Positions 7,728 through 16,707 of a stretch of 31,723 nucleotides of DNA are shown piece by piece. The DNA is from 66-474 sp040255405. Lineage in GTDB: Bacteria > Pseudomonadota > Gammaproteobacteria > Xanthomonadales > Rhodanobacteraceae. The stretch's first letter is position 1; the number at the start of each line of letters is the position of its first letter. The position numbers and the translations under genes were made by a program. The notes under the pieces were generated by a model that was not told where the DNA came from, did not search any database, and saw only the letters and a list, made by a program, of their open reading frames with translations. Location of the stretch: the NCBI GenBank assembly GCA_040255405.1, contig JBDZUX010000037.1, positions 1 to 31,723 on the forward strand. The letters run 5' to 3'.

Positions 7728-8615
7728 TCAGTTGAACAATTGCGGCAACCGGCTGCGGTAGCGGCGGCTGAAATTCACGTGGCTGCCGTCGGCCAGCACG
7801 ATCCGGTAATCGCCGCTGTCCCAAGGCTGGATTTCGCGGATCCGGTCCAGATTCACGATGTGCCCGCGGTGCACGCGGGCGAAGCGCCTGGAGTCCAGCT
7901 TGCGCTCCAGGCCCGCCAGCGATTCGCGCAGCGGCCAGGTCGCGCCCTGCGCGTGGATGGTGACGTAATTGCCGTCGGCGTCGATGCGGTCGATGTCGGC
8001 GGTGTTGAGGATGAACTCGCGGTTGAGCTTCTTCACGACCAGGCGCTCCAGCGGCGCCGGCTCCTGCGCTGCCGATCCGGTCGCTGCGGGGGATGCCTGC
8101 ATCGACGCCGTGATTTGGCCTTCCAGCCACAGCCGGTAAATCCGGAATGCGTGCAGGCCGGCGACGATCAGCAGGTAGGCCACTAGATCCTTGCGGTATT
8201 CGTAGATCCAGTCGGCCCACCATGCGCCGAAGTCGTATTGGGCGTGCATCAGCGCGTAACCAAGTTTGCGCACCAGCACCATCCCGCCGACATGGACCAG
8301 CGAAAACACCGGTGTGACCGCGAGATGCAGCGGCAGCGCCCAGCGCCAGGTGCGCGCGGTGATCGGCGCGAACCGGTAGAGCCGGGCGATCAACGGGATC
8401 AGCGCCCACAGCAGCAGGGCGCTGGAAAATTCCCACAGGGTCGGTTTCCACCACGCCAGCGATGCGCCGTCGCGGGCATAGTTGGTCATCGCGGTGAAGA
8501 CATTCATCGTGCAGATCGCGGCGACGATGCCGCCGAAAACCACGATCTGCCAGGCCAGCACCCGGCGGTGGATGCCTGCTTCGGTGAGACACGGGACGGG
8601 CGCTGCCGTGGCCAT
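7728..8615 (-). CDS. Membrane-bound LytTR-family transcriptional regulator
   Basis: This is a 295-aa protein with four predicted membrane helices (about residues 22-38, 62-80, 93-112 and 133-150). They are followed by a linker and a C-terminal LytTR DNA-binding domain (about 190-293). The LytTR hallmarks are IDADGNYVTIH and RFARVHRGHIVNLDRI. There is no receiver domain, so the membrane part is presumably the sensor; the signal is unknown. Start ATG at 8613-8615, 7 nt after the purB stop, is preferred. An in-frame ATG at 8649-8651 would overlap the end of purB and add 12 residues. No strong ribosome binding site is seen for either, so translational coupling to purB is plausible. The gene ends 113 bp before the PQQ dehydrogenase, a possible target. 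Confidence 0.9.
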   Translation of the reverse strand: MATAAPVPCLTEAGIHRRVLAWQIVVFGGIVAAICTMNVFTAMTNYARDGASLAWWKPTLWEFSSALLLWALIPLIARLYRFAPITARTWRWALPLHLAVTPVFSLVHVGGMVLVRKLGYALMHAQYDFGAWWADWIYEYRKDLVAYLLIVAGLHAFRIYRLWLEGQITASMQASPAATGSAAQEPAPLERLVVKKLNREFILNTADIDRIDADGNYVTIHAQGATWPLRESLAGLERKLDSRRFARVHRGHIVNLDRIREIQPWDSGDYRIVLADGSHVNFSRRYRSRLPQLFN

Positions 8616-8622
8616 GCGTGAA

Positions 8623-9993
8623 TCAGATGTCGCGCGCGAGATCGGCGGCAAGGCCGATGTAGGTTGCGGGCGCGAGCGCCAGCAGGCGTTGCTTGTCGGC
8701 CGCCGGCAGATCGAGCGAGCCGATGAACGCTTGCAGGGTTTCGCGCGTGATCCCTTTGCCGCGGGTCAGCGCCTTCAGTTGCTCGTAGGGTGCCGGCAGG
8801 CCATGGCGGCGCATCACCGTCTGGATCGCTTCGGCCAGCACTTCCCAGCGTGCATCGAGATCGGCTGCGATGCGGTCGGCGTTTACTTCCAGTTTGTCGA
8901 TGCCTTTTTCGAGCGACGCGAAACCGATCAGCGCGTGGCCAAAGGCTTCGCCCAGTGCTCGCAAGGTGGTCGAATCGGTGAGGTCGCGCTGCCAGCGGCT
9001 GATCGGCAGCTTTCCGCTGAAGTGGCCGAGCAGCGCATTGGCGACCCCGAAATTGCCCTCGGCGTTCTCGAAGTCGATCGGATTGACCTTGTGCGGCATG
9101 GTCGAGGAACCCACTTCGCCGGCCTTCAATTTTTGCCGGAAGTAACCGAGCGAAATGTAACCCCAGACGTCGCGGGCGAGGTCGATCAGGATGGTGTCGA
9201 CGCGCTGCTGTGCGTCGCAGAGTTCGGCGATGCCGTCGTGCGGCTCGATTTGCGTCGTGTATTCCTGCCATTGCAGGCCGAGTGATTCGACGAAGCGTTT
9301 CGAGAATGCGCGCCAGTCGATTTCCGGATAGCTGACGACATGCGCGTTGAAGTTGCCGACCGCACCGTTGATCTTGCCGGGTACCTCGATCGCCGCGAGT
9401 TGCGCGCGCTGGCGTTCCAGTCGCGCGACCACGTTGGCCATCTCCTTGCCGAGCGTGGTGGGTGATGCGGTCTGGCCGTGGGTGCGCGAAAGCATCGGCA
9501 GGGCGGCATGGGCGTGGGCGAGTGTGCGCAACTTTTCGACGACCTTGTCGAGCTCGAACAGCAGTACGGCGTCGCGGGCATCGCGCAACATCAATGCATA
9601 GGAAAGATTGTTGACGTCCTCGGACGTGCAGGCGAAGTGCACGAATTCCCTGGCCTGTTTCAGTTGCGCATGATCTCCGATCCGTTCCTTGATGAAATAT
9701 TCGACCGCCTTGACGTCGTGGTTGGTGGTTGCCTCGATGTCCTTGATCCGCGCGGCATCGGCGACGGAAAAACCATCGGCGATCTTTTGCAGGCTCACGC
9801 GTGCCGCGGCTGGAAAAGGCGGAAGCTCCGCGATGCCGGTTTCATCGGAAAGCGCGATCAGCCACGCTATTTCCACCGCGACGCGCCTGTGCATCAGGCC
9901 GTATTCGCTGAAGATCGGCCGCAGAGGATCGACCTTGGCGGCGTACCGCCCGTCCAGCGGCGACAGGGCGGTGAGGGGATCCAGATGGGTCAT
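8623..9993 (-). CDS. purB: Adenylosuccinate lyase (PurB)
   Basis: The enzyme cleaves SAICAR to AICAR and adenylosuccinate to AMP, releasing fumarate each time; it is a cytosolic homotetramer. The 456-aa product has the same length as E. coli PurB. The N-terminus LTALSPLDGRYAAK and the signature loop GSSTMPHKVNPIDFENAEGN are typical; the loop carries the mobile catalytic Ser. Start ATG at 9991-9993 gives the family-standard N-terminus MTHLDPLTALSPLDGR. The frame stays open another 66 codons upstream, but that stretch is unlike the family. The stop lies 7 nt from the downstream LytTR gene. fumC is divergent across a 197-bp gap. Confidence 0.97.
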   Translation of the reverse strand: MTHLDPLTALSPLDGRYAAKVDPLRPIFSEYGLMHRRVAVEIAWLIALSDETGIAELPPFPAAARVSLQKIADGFSVADAARIKDIEATTNHDVKAVEYFIKERIGDHAQLKQAREFVHFACTSEDVNNLSYALMLRDARDAVLLFELDKVVEKLRTLAHAHAALPMLSRTHGQTASPTTLGKEMANVVARLERQRAQLAAIEVPGKINGAVGNFNAHVVSYPEIDWRAFSKRFVESLGLQWQEYTTQIEPHDGIAELCDAQQRVDTILIDLARDVWGYISLGYFRQKLKAGEVGSSTMPHKVNPIDFENAEGNFGVANALLGHFSGKLPISRWQRDLTDSTTLRALGEAFGHALIGFASLEKGIDKLEVNADRIAADLDARWEVLAEAIQTVMRRHGLPAPYEQLKALTRGKGITRETLQAFIGSLDLPAADKQRLLALAPATYIGLAADLARDI

Positions 9994-10153
9994 GGGCTGA
10001 TCACGGTTGCGGAACCGCGCAAGTTTAACGGGGATGGGGATGGGTAGCGGGGGCGCAGACCGACTGTCTTCAATCGCTTGTCGCTGACGCTGGCGAGCGT
10101 GCTTCATCCTTGCGCCCCGCCACCCGTCCCCATGGGGAACGACAGCCAAGCGG

Positions 10154-10159
10154 TATACT
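10154..10159 (+). promoter_or_regulatory. Candidate -10 element for fumC
   Basis: TATACT lies 31 bases before the fumC start codon. No convincing -35 box is visible at the usual spacing. The 197-bp purB-fumC gap (9994-10190) must hold both divergent promoters. A TTAAAC patch on the minus strand near 10022-10027 is a weak candidate for purB. Confidence 0.35.
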
Positions 10160-10190
10160 TCCCGGTTTCGATTCCCTGGAAACTTCCACA

Positions 10191-11579
<1,389 letters not shown>

Positions 11580-11616
11580 AGCCGGAATCGCCGGTTCCGG
11601 ACGGCAGACGAAACGT

Positions 11617-11706
11617 GTAGGGCGAGAGGAGCAGAGCGGATCCCGCCGCACTTGGCGCATTCGCCTGCACGGCGGGATGCGCCGCTACGCGGCTTTCCCG
11701 CCCTAC
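11617..11706. repeat. Nested inverted repeat downstream of fumC
   Basis: The outer arms GTAGGGCG (11617-11624) and CGCCCTAC (11699-11706) enclose inner arms ATCCCGCCG (11640-11648) and CGGCGGGAT (11670-11678). The structure fills the middle of the 267-bp gap between the convergent fumC and DUF2884 genes. It resembles the interspersed extragenic palindromes common in Xanthomonadales. It could act as a bidirectional transcription barrier, but there is no T tract. No gene was recognised in 11580-11846. Confidence 0.6.
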
Positions 11707-11846
11707 CTGGCCTTGCCCCGGCTACATCGCGCGGCAACCCGGAATCAGTTGTTTCCGAGCGCGAATCGATTCGGGGTTCCGCCGCCCGCGCAGCCGGGCG
11801 GGCCGGCAGGTGCGTCGCGAGGATCAGGGCAAGATTCGCCCGGCGG

Positions 11847-12464
11847 TCAATCGTCGTTCTTCAGCGCATTCGTTCGACAGTCGTCGATGTCCTGCTGCGT
11901 CATGGTCGCGTAGGGTTTGAACGCGGGTACGTCGGCCGCGAGTTTTTGCTGGCTGGCCATCATCGCCGGCAGGCGATCGCAAATCTTCGCCGCCGCCTCG
12001 CGGATGCCGGATGCCTGCGCTTCGACATGCTGCCGGATCTGCTGCTTGGATTCGCCGGCCAGCGCACCGGCGATGGCCGCGCCCGCCGCGCTCATGCCGA
12101 GCGCCGCACCCTGCTTGCCGATTTCGACGCCTTGCTGGGCCACACCGACAACCTGCTGGCGGTAGGCCAGCATTTCGGTGCGCTGGACGGGTGTCAGCGG
12201 CACGGTCTTGCCCGCGATCAGGAAATCGCCCTGCGGCGTGATTTCGGCTTTGGGCCTGGCGTCGCCTTCGGAAACACGGATGTTCCTGGTGGCGATCTCC
12301 GTCCCGATCCTGTCCATCGCGCGGTCGATGGTGCTGGCGATCGGCGTGTCCGGCGCCGACGCGTTGGACGCCGCCGAAGACGCCGGGGCTTGTCCAGCGC
12401 TGCAGGCGGTCAGCACGGCGAAGCTCGATGCGGCGCAGAAGATGGAGAGTTTTCGCATGATCAT
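11847..12464 (-). CDS. DUF2884-family lipoprotein, third copy
   Basis: This is a 205-aa lipoprotein (signal peptide with LTAC, Cys21), the last gene of the operon. It shares a layout with the two upstream genes: a TPQGDFLIAGK strand, a TPVQR helix start, a VEIGKQG stretch, a first Cys (C162), PAFKPYAT and a second Cys (C196). A glycine/alanine-rich zipper-like segment (about 118-137) is unique to this copy and could insert in or pack against a membrane. The start ATG at 12462-12464 overlaps the previous stop (ATGA), and no ribosome binding site is seen, so translation is probably coupled. Family assignment to DUF2884 (YggN-like) is by pattern; the function is unknown. Confidence 0.8.
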   Translation of the reverse strand: MIMRKLSIFCAASSFAVLTACSAGQAPASSAASNASAPDTPIASTIDRAMDRIGTEIATRNIRVSEGDARPKAEITPQGDFLIAGKTVPLTPVQRTEMLAYRQQVVGVAQQGVEIGKQGAALGMSAAGAAIAGALAGESKQQIRQHVEAQASGIREAAAKICDRLPAMMASQQKLAADVPAFKPYATMTQQDIDDCRTNALKNDD

Positions 12465-13123
12465 GGCTGGCTCGGAGGAGGCGTATCGGGATGGCCGGGA
12501 TGGGGGGCCGGCTGCGACGACGCGTGATTCGCGGCGGGAGTCTTCGGGTCGAGCGACGCATACGTGATGGCGCTGCCGGATGGCTTGCCGTCGAGCGCGT
12601 CGGTCGTGCCGTGGGTGACGCCGCACTCCAACCGATCCCGCGAGGCGTAGGGCGCGAACGCCGGTATCGCGGTGGCGATGGCCTTCTGCGTCGCGCCCAG
12701 GGCCTTGAGGTCGGCGCACAACTTGTCCGCGGCGGCTTCGATCCGGTCGGATTGGGCATCCAGCTTTTTCTCCGCGGGTGACGAACCATCGTGAAAGATC
12801 GACGAGATTGCCGCGCCGACGCTGCGGGTGGCGATCTGGACGCCCTGTTTGCCCACCTCGGTCCCCGAACTCATGGTGTCGCGCGCCTGCTGGTAGTAAC
12901 GCTGCAACAACTGGCGCTGGTCCTGGGTCACGTCGATGGCCTTGCCATCGATCTCGAGGACGCCATCGCGACTGACGTGCGCGCTGGGGTGGCCCAACGC
13001 GTGCACCACGATGCCGTTCGAGTCGAAGGTGATGCTGTTGCCGAGCGTGTTGATGCCGGGCGAGCACGCGGCCAGCGCCGCAAAGATCAGAACGATGCCT
13101 GCGAGGGCCGGGACCCTTTTCAT
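12461..13123 (-). CDS. DUF2884-family lipoprotein, second copy
   Basis: This is a 220-aa lipoprotein with lipobox LAAC (Cys20). It has the same order of elements as its neighbours: a DGVLEIDGK strand, TQDQR, TEVGKQGVQ, C136, PAFAPYAS and C167. The C-terminal tail of about 50 residues is longer than in the other copies and ends rich in Pro, His and Ser. The start ATG at 13121-13123 has a good ribosome binding site (AGGGAGA). The bases just before the ATG (GGGAGACAGCC) are identical to those before the first copy, pointing to tandem duplication. The stop overlaps the start of the third copy. Predicted to sit in the periplasm, anchored by lipid. Confidence 0.82.
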   Translation of the reverse strand: MKRVPALAGIVLIFAALAACSPGINTLGNSITFDSNGIVVHALGHPSAHVSRDGVLEIDGKAIDVTQDQRQLLQRYYQQARDTMSSGTEVGKQGVQIATRSVGAAISSIFHDGSSPAEKKLDAQSDRIEAAADKLCADLKALGATQKAIATAIPAFAPYASRDRLECGVTHGTTDALDGKPSGSAITYASLDPKTPAANHASSQPAPHPGHPDTPPPSQP

Positions 13124-13154
13124 GGCTGTCTCCCTGGAGGACGTTGGGTTCGCT

Positions 13155-13694
13155 TCAGTCGCCGCGGCATTCGGAAACTTCGTGCGGCTCGATGGTGGCG
13201 TAGGGACCAAATGCCGGCATGGCCGCGGCCACCTTCCCCTGGTCCGCATACAAGCGGGCAAGGTCCTGGCATACGGCGTTCGCCAAGGCATCGACCTGTT
13301 TGGCGCGGCTGTCGACTTCCCGATCGATGGAGTCGGCGTTGCCGCTCGCCAACCCCTTGGCCACGGCGTCGAGGGCATGCATGCCGGTTTTCATGCCCGC
13401 TTTCCCGGTGGCGACCGCGTCCTTGCGCAGCACCACCGCGTCAGCGTGATAGCCCTTGAGCAATTCGCGCTGGGCGGGCGTCACGGCAAGGCTCTTGCCC
13501 TGGATGTCGAGATCACCTGCGGCGGTGATCCGGGCGTCGCTCCCGTCGCGGGCATGGGCGACGACGTCGCCGTTGTCCGCGATGGACAGGTGCTGGAAGA
13601 TGCTGGTGCTGCGATCGTGTCCACCGCCGCGGCTGCACGCGGCAACGGTGGCCACGATCAGAAGGACGGTTGCGAGGGTCAGGATCCTGTTCAT
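13155..13694 (-). CDS. DUF2884-family lipoprotein, first copy
   Basis: This is a 179-aa lipoprotein with lipobox VAAC (Cys20), the first of three paralogues. Elements in order: AAGDLDIQGK, VTPAQR, VATGKAG, C142, PAFGPYAT and C176. The paired cysteines are conserved in all three copies (spacing 34, 31 and 34 residues) and could form a disulphide in the periplasm. The start ATG at 13692-13694 follows GGGAGA. It lies 23 bp after the ABC permease gene and 31 bp before the second copy, consistent with one transcript. Its role is unknown; the context suggests an accessory protein of the ABC transporter. Confidence 0.82.
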   Translation of the reverse strand: MNRILTLATVLLIVATVAACSRGGGHDRSTSIFQHLSIADNGDVVAHARDGSDARITAAGDLDIQGKSLAVTPAQRELLKGYHADAVVLRKDAVATGKAGMKTGMHALDAVAKGLASGNADSIDREVDSRAKQVDALANAVCQDLARLYADQGKVAAAMPAFGPYATIEPHEVSECRGD

Positions 13695-13717
13695 GGCTGT
13701 CTCCCGGTCGGTGGTGA

Positions 13718-14707
13718 TCAGGCTTCGTCGCGCCAGCGGCGGAACCAGATCGCCGCGGCGATCAGGACGATGCCGACAACCGCGCCGATCCACATCTCGG
13801 GCATGGTGAACGCGCGCGCCATGGCCCCGTAGCTGATCGCGCCCAGTTGGTCGCCGTCGATGAAGTTCACGCCGTGCGCAACCGCATCAGGCGCGATCCA
13901 GCTCGCCGGAACCAGGCTGAGCAACGCGCGCCCGACCAGGTCGCCCCAGAAAAACCGGGTGTCGATGTTCGGCAGCCCCAGCAGGCCGACCCAGAAGTTC
14001 AGAACGCCGGCCAGGATCGGAATCACGACCGCCCACAGGAACGGCTTGCTGCGCACCGCCGCAGACCACACCAGCAACCAGCCGACCGTGGGCAGCGCCC
14101 ACACCGCGTTCACCGGCACCATCGCCAGCAGGTGCAGCCACAGCGAAAACGGCTCGATGTGCGCCCACAGCAGGCTGAACGGATTCACCCCGTGCGCCAG
14201 GAACCACACGCTCATGATGATCTGCGCGCCGATGTAGCCGGCCAGCGTCACCACCGCCGCGATCAGCGGCGCGATGATCACGGCCGCGATCACCTTGGAG
14301 ACGACGGTCGCCGTGTCCGAGACCGGCAGGGATTTCCAGAACAGGATGCTGCGGTCGCGGCGATCGTCGTACAACGCGCCGAGCAGGTAGAAGAACATCA
14401 CGAAGAACAACACCACCGAGGCGATGAAGCCGAACAGCAACAAGGTCATGTCCAGCGCCTTCACCAGCTGGCCGATGTCGTGCGCGGTGGCGCTGCGCAA
14501 CATTTCGCTCAGGTTGGCGGCGCCCATGCGCACGGATCCGTCGATGCCCATGCGGGCGCGGAACACTTCGCCGGCGATGATGCCCAGGATCGTGATACCC
14601 AGGATCACCCCGGCCGTGGTCACTTGCGCCCACAGGAAGCCTCGTCGCGATTCCCAGTATTCGCGTTTCAGCAACCAGGCAAACGGCGATTTCAAAATCG
14701 CGTTCAT
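13718..14707 (-). CDS. ABC-2 type transporter permease
   Basis: This is a 329-aa inner-membrane protein. The N-terminus (FAWLLKREYWESRRGFLWAQ) is the usual ABC-2 start, in which a cytosolic amphipathic helix precedes the first membrane span. Hydrophobic segments lie near residues 31-48, 85-112, 135-170, 190-215, 217-243 and 310-322, so about six spans. A charged loop DDRRDRSILFWKSLPVS (114-130) resembles the coupling region of this family. The start ATG at 14705-14707 overlaps the stop of the ATPase gene (ATGA). It probably dimerises and pairs with the adjacent ATPase as an exporter or membrane-remodelling transporter. The substrate is unknown. Confidence 0.88.
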   Translation of the reverse strand: MNAILKSPFAWLLKREYWESRRGFLWAQVTTAGVILGITILGIIAGEVFRARMGIDGSVRMGAANLSEMLRSATAHDIGQLVKALDMTLLLFGFIASVVLFFVMFFYLLGALYDDRRDRSILFWKSLPVSDTATVVSKVIAAVIIAPLIAAVVTLAGYIGAQIIMSVWFLAHGVNPFSLLWAHIEPFSLWLHLLAMVPVNAVWALPTVGWLLVWSAAVRSKPFLWAVVIPILAGVLNFWVGLLGLPNIDTRFFWGDLVGRALLSLVPASWIAPDAVAHGVNFIDGDQLGAISYGAMARAFTMPEMWIGAVVGIVLIAAAIWFRRWRDEA

Positions 14708-15621
14708 GCGTAGGTCCCTTTCATGATGGCGACGAACAGGTCGGACACCGACGGCCGCTTGACCTCGCCCAGCTGTGCCAGTCGTTCGGGATCGGCGCTG
14801 TCGTACACGAAGATGCTCTTGCCGAACACCGCGGCGCGCTCGTCGATGGGTTTCAGCGCGCGGGCGGCCTCGACCTTGTCGGCGTTCACCAGCACTTCGG
14901 CGAAGCGCGCGCCCATTTCTTCCATGGTCGTGCCGAGCGCCATCTTGCCGTCGCGGATGAACAACAGGTCGGTGAGGATGTGTTCCACTTCTTCCACCTG
15001 GTGGGTGGTGATCAGGATGGTCTTGTTCTCGTCGAAGTAGTCTTCCAGGAGGCTCTGGTAGAACTGCTTGCGGTAGAGGATATCCAGCCCCAGCGTGGGT
15101 TCGTCCAGTACCAGAAGTCGCGCATCGATGGCCATCACGATGGCCAGGTGCAACTGCACGATCATGCCCTTGGACATCTCGCGCACCTTCTGGTTGGCGT
15201 GCAGCTTGGTGCGGGCCAGGAAGCGCTCGCACTTGGCGCGATCGAAGCGGGGATGCACGCCGGCCACGAAATCGATGGCCTCGTGGACGCGGATCCAGCG
15301 GGGCAGGGTGGCGACGTCGGCGATGAAGCACACCTCGCGCATCAGACGCGGGCGTTCACGGCGCGGGTCCATGCCCAGCACCTTCAAGTCGCCCTCGAAA
15401 TCGGTCAGCCCCAGGATGGCTTTCAGTGCGGTAGTCTTGCCCGCGCCGTTGGGACCGATCAGGCCGACGATGCGGCCGTTGCCCACCTCGAAATCGGCAC
15501 CGTCCAGCGCCACGGCATTCTTGTAGCGCTTGGTGAGTCCACGCGCGTGGACCACGGTTTCGGATCCGGCCGCCGGCGGGGTGGCGGGTCGTTCCGCGAT
15601 GGCTTCGGCTGCTGCGTTCAT
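14704..15621 (-). CDS. ABC transporter ATP-binding protein (YtrB-like)
   Basis: This is a 305-aa ABC ATPase. Walker A GPNGAGKTT lies near residues 58-66 and Walker B LLVLDEPTLGLD near 166-177. The switch His is in TTHQVEEVE. The signature is the degenerate MSKGMIVQL rather than LSGGQ, as in YtrB-type ATPases of GntR-linked exporters. The start ATG at 15619-15621 shares one base with the GntR stop (TGATG), and its stop overlaps the permease start, so GntR, ATPase and permease should be translated together. An in-frame extension upstream of 15621 runs inside the GntR gene and was not chosen. Confidence 0.92.
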   Translation of the reverse strand: MNAAAEAIAERPATPPAAGSETVVHARGLTKRYKNAVALDGADFEVGNGRIVGLIGPNGAGKTTALKAILGLTDFEGDLKVLGMDPRRERPRLMREVCFIADVATLPRWIRVHEAIDFVAGVHPRFDRAKCERFLARTKLHANQKVREMSKGMIVQLHLAIVMAIDARLLVLDEPTLGLDILYRKQFYQSLLEDYFDENKTILITTHQVEEVEHILTDLLFIRDGKMALGTTMEEMGARFAEVLVNADKVEAARALKPIDERAAVFGKSIFVYDSADPERLAQLGEVKRPSVSDLFVAIMKGTYA

Positions 15622-15998
15622 CACGATTCCCTCTGGTGTGATTCTTGCGCTGGCGTCGCCAGCAATTTCCCGGTGTCCAGGCCCATGCGTTCGATGCGCG
15701 CGCGCAGGCGCGGCCATTCTTCGCGCAGGAAATGTTCGCGTTCGCTCCGCAGCAGCGCGTCGCGCGCGCCGTCGGTGACGAACATGCCCAGGCCGCGGCG
15801 TTTCTCCACCAGTTGCTCGTCCACCAGTTCCTGATACGCCTTGGAAACGGTGAGCGGGTTGATCTGGTAGTCGGCCGCGACCTGGCGAACCGAGGGCAGG
15901 GCATCGCCCTCGCTCAGCGCGCCGTCCAGGATCATCGCCACCACGCGTTCGCGGAGTTGGCGGTAGATCGGGACGTTGTCGTTCCAGGTTACGCTCAT
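15621..15998 (-). CDS. GntR-family transcriptional regulator, YtrA subfamily
   Basis: This is a 125-aa protein with an N-terminal winged helix (about 8-75). Typical elements are PIYRQLRERVVAMILDGAL, LPSVRQVAADYQINPLTVSKAY and EKRRGLGMFV. The short C-terminal helical part, with no large effector domain, defines the YtrA subfamily. Such regulators usually repress their own operon, which commonly encodes an ABC transporter, as here. The likely operator is the palindrome at 16420-16441, in front of the small exported-protein gene. No similar palindrome is seen in the 96-bp gap just before this gene, so it is probably read from the upstream promoter. Start ATG is at 15996-15998. Confidence 0.92.
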   Translation of the reverse strand: MSVTWNDNVPIYRQLRERVVAMILDGALSEGDALPSVRQVAADYQINPLTVSKAYQELVDEQLVEKRRGLGMFVTDGARDALLRSEREHFLREEWPRLRARIERMGLDTGKLLATPAQESHQRES

Positions 15999-16073
15999 GG
16001 CTTCAGTCCTGGCGATGATGTTTCCATTCCCGCACCTGGTGCGCGGAACCCCTGTGAAAACCCGTCATGGAAA

Positions 16074-16101
16074 AATCCATCACGCGGAATCCCATCACGC
16101 G
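16074..16101. repeat. Short direct repeat at the end of the 97-aa gene
   Basis: AATCCATCACGCG (16074-16086) and AATCCCATCACGCG (16088-16101) are adjacent near-identical copies. The second overlaps the TGA stop of the 97-aa exported protein gene. They lie in the 96-bp gap before the GntR gene. The ATGGA/TCCAT arms beside them could form a small hairpin. Any function is unknown. Confidence 0.45.
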
Positions 16102-16388
16102 CCGGCTTCGCTGGACGCGAACGAGTAGTACGGCATGGCCGCATCGGCGCGCGCGGAGGACGTCGATGCCGCGTTACCCTTCTGGCCTTGCTTGTGCAGT
16201 TCGCGAAGCTGGGCGCTGGAAGGCGTGACCTCGATGGTGGGCAGCGTGGTGATCACGGTGGTGGCGGTGGCGTTGATGGCCGCGCGCGAGGCATCGGCGG
16301 CGGCATTGCTGTAGGTGGCGATGCCGGCCATCCCGGCGGCGGTGATCAGCATGGCGGCGATGACGGCGATGGATTTGCGGGCGTTCAT
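16095..16388 (-). CDS. Small exported protein, first gene of the GntR/ABC operon
   Basis: This is a 97-aa protein I do not recognise. The N-terminus is a clear Sec signal peptide (MNARKSIAVIAAMLITAAGM onwards, likely cut near residue 30 after SNAAA). The mature part is short, rich in Ala, Thr and Ser, and ends PYYSFASSEAGA. There is a TLPTIEVTPS segment and a basic stretch RELHKQGQKG. It has a very strong ribosome binding site (AAAGGAGG, 6 nt before the ATG at 16386-16388). It has its own promoter with the candidate GntR operator, which suggests high, regulated expression. The gap to GntR is 96 bp with no terminator seen, so co-transcription is likely. Confidence 0.8.
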   Translation of the reverse strand: MNARKSIAVIAAMLITAAGMAGIATYSNAAADASRAAINATATTVITTLPTIEVTPSSAQLRELHKQGQKGNAASTSSARADAAMPYYSFASSEAGA

Positions 16389-16419
16389 GGCGGGCCTCCT
16401 TTAGTGACCTCGTTGACCA

Positions 16420-16441
16420 GTGTTGTAGTGAACTATAACAC
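16420..16441. promoter_or_regulatory. Candidate GntR (YtrA-type) operator palindrome
   Basis: A 22-bp dyad on the plus strand: arms GTGTTGTAGT and ACTATAACAC separated by GA. The arms match at 9 of 10 positions. On the minus strand it covers the spacer and -10 region of the promoter at 16422-16451, an ideal place for repression. The adjacent GntR gene is the natural candidate regulator. GntR operators are typically short dyads of this size. Binding by this protein is inferred. Confidence 0.7.
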
Positions 16442-16451
16442 CATTTTTCAA
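16422..16451 (-). promoter_or_regulatory. Candidate promoter of the 97-aa/GntR/ABC/DUF2884 operon
   Basis: On the minus strand TTGAAA (16446-16451, 5 of 6 to the -35 consensus) is followed after 18 bases by TACAAC (16422-16427, 4 of 6 to the -10 consensus). The region is notably AT-rich against its surroundings. The start codon is 33 bp downstream with a strong ribosome binding site. The palindrome at 16420-16441 overlaps it. Confidence 0.6.
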
Positions 16452-16707
16452 CCCGTCAATACCCCCTGCCATCAGTCATGGATGCGGCCGGGCACGGCCC
16501 GGTTCGCAAAGTGCCGGCGGGGGCACTGCCGGCCGGTCCGCGACTGCGCACCCAGCCCGCCAGCGCATGAATGAACCCTGTCGTCATGTGGCGGTCCAAT
16601 TGCGTTGCTCATTGCCATTCCGCGGCGAAACACGCAGAATTGCGCGTTCAGTGACGCATCACCGCGCCTTCGGCGCGTCAGCCATCCATCATCAGAGGAC
16701 AACACCG
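16452..16707. other. Non-coding gap between divergent operons, with hairpins
   Basis: No gene is supported in this stretch. It contains CCGGGC-ACG-GCCCGG near 16489-16503. It also holds a CGCGCC-TTC-GGCGCG hairpin (16663-16677), partly overlapping an alternative TGACGC/GCGTCA pairing (16652-16680). The latter lies about 30 bases before the FKBP start codon, in its likely leader. The ribosome binding site AGAGGA (16694-16699) follows. A clear promoter for the FKBP gene was not identified. Confidence 0.4.

Noticed and set aside
11582..11600. Intrinsic terminator after fumC
   Set aside because: The CCGGAA/TTCCGG stem is short, has a 7-base loop and is not followed by T residues. It was not annotated as a separate feature.
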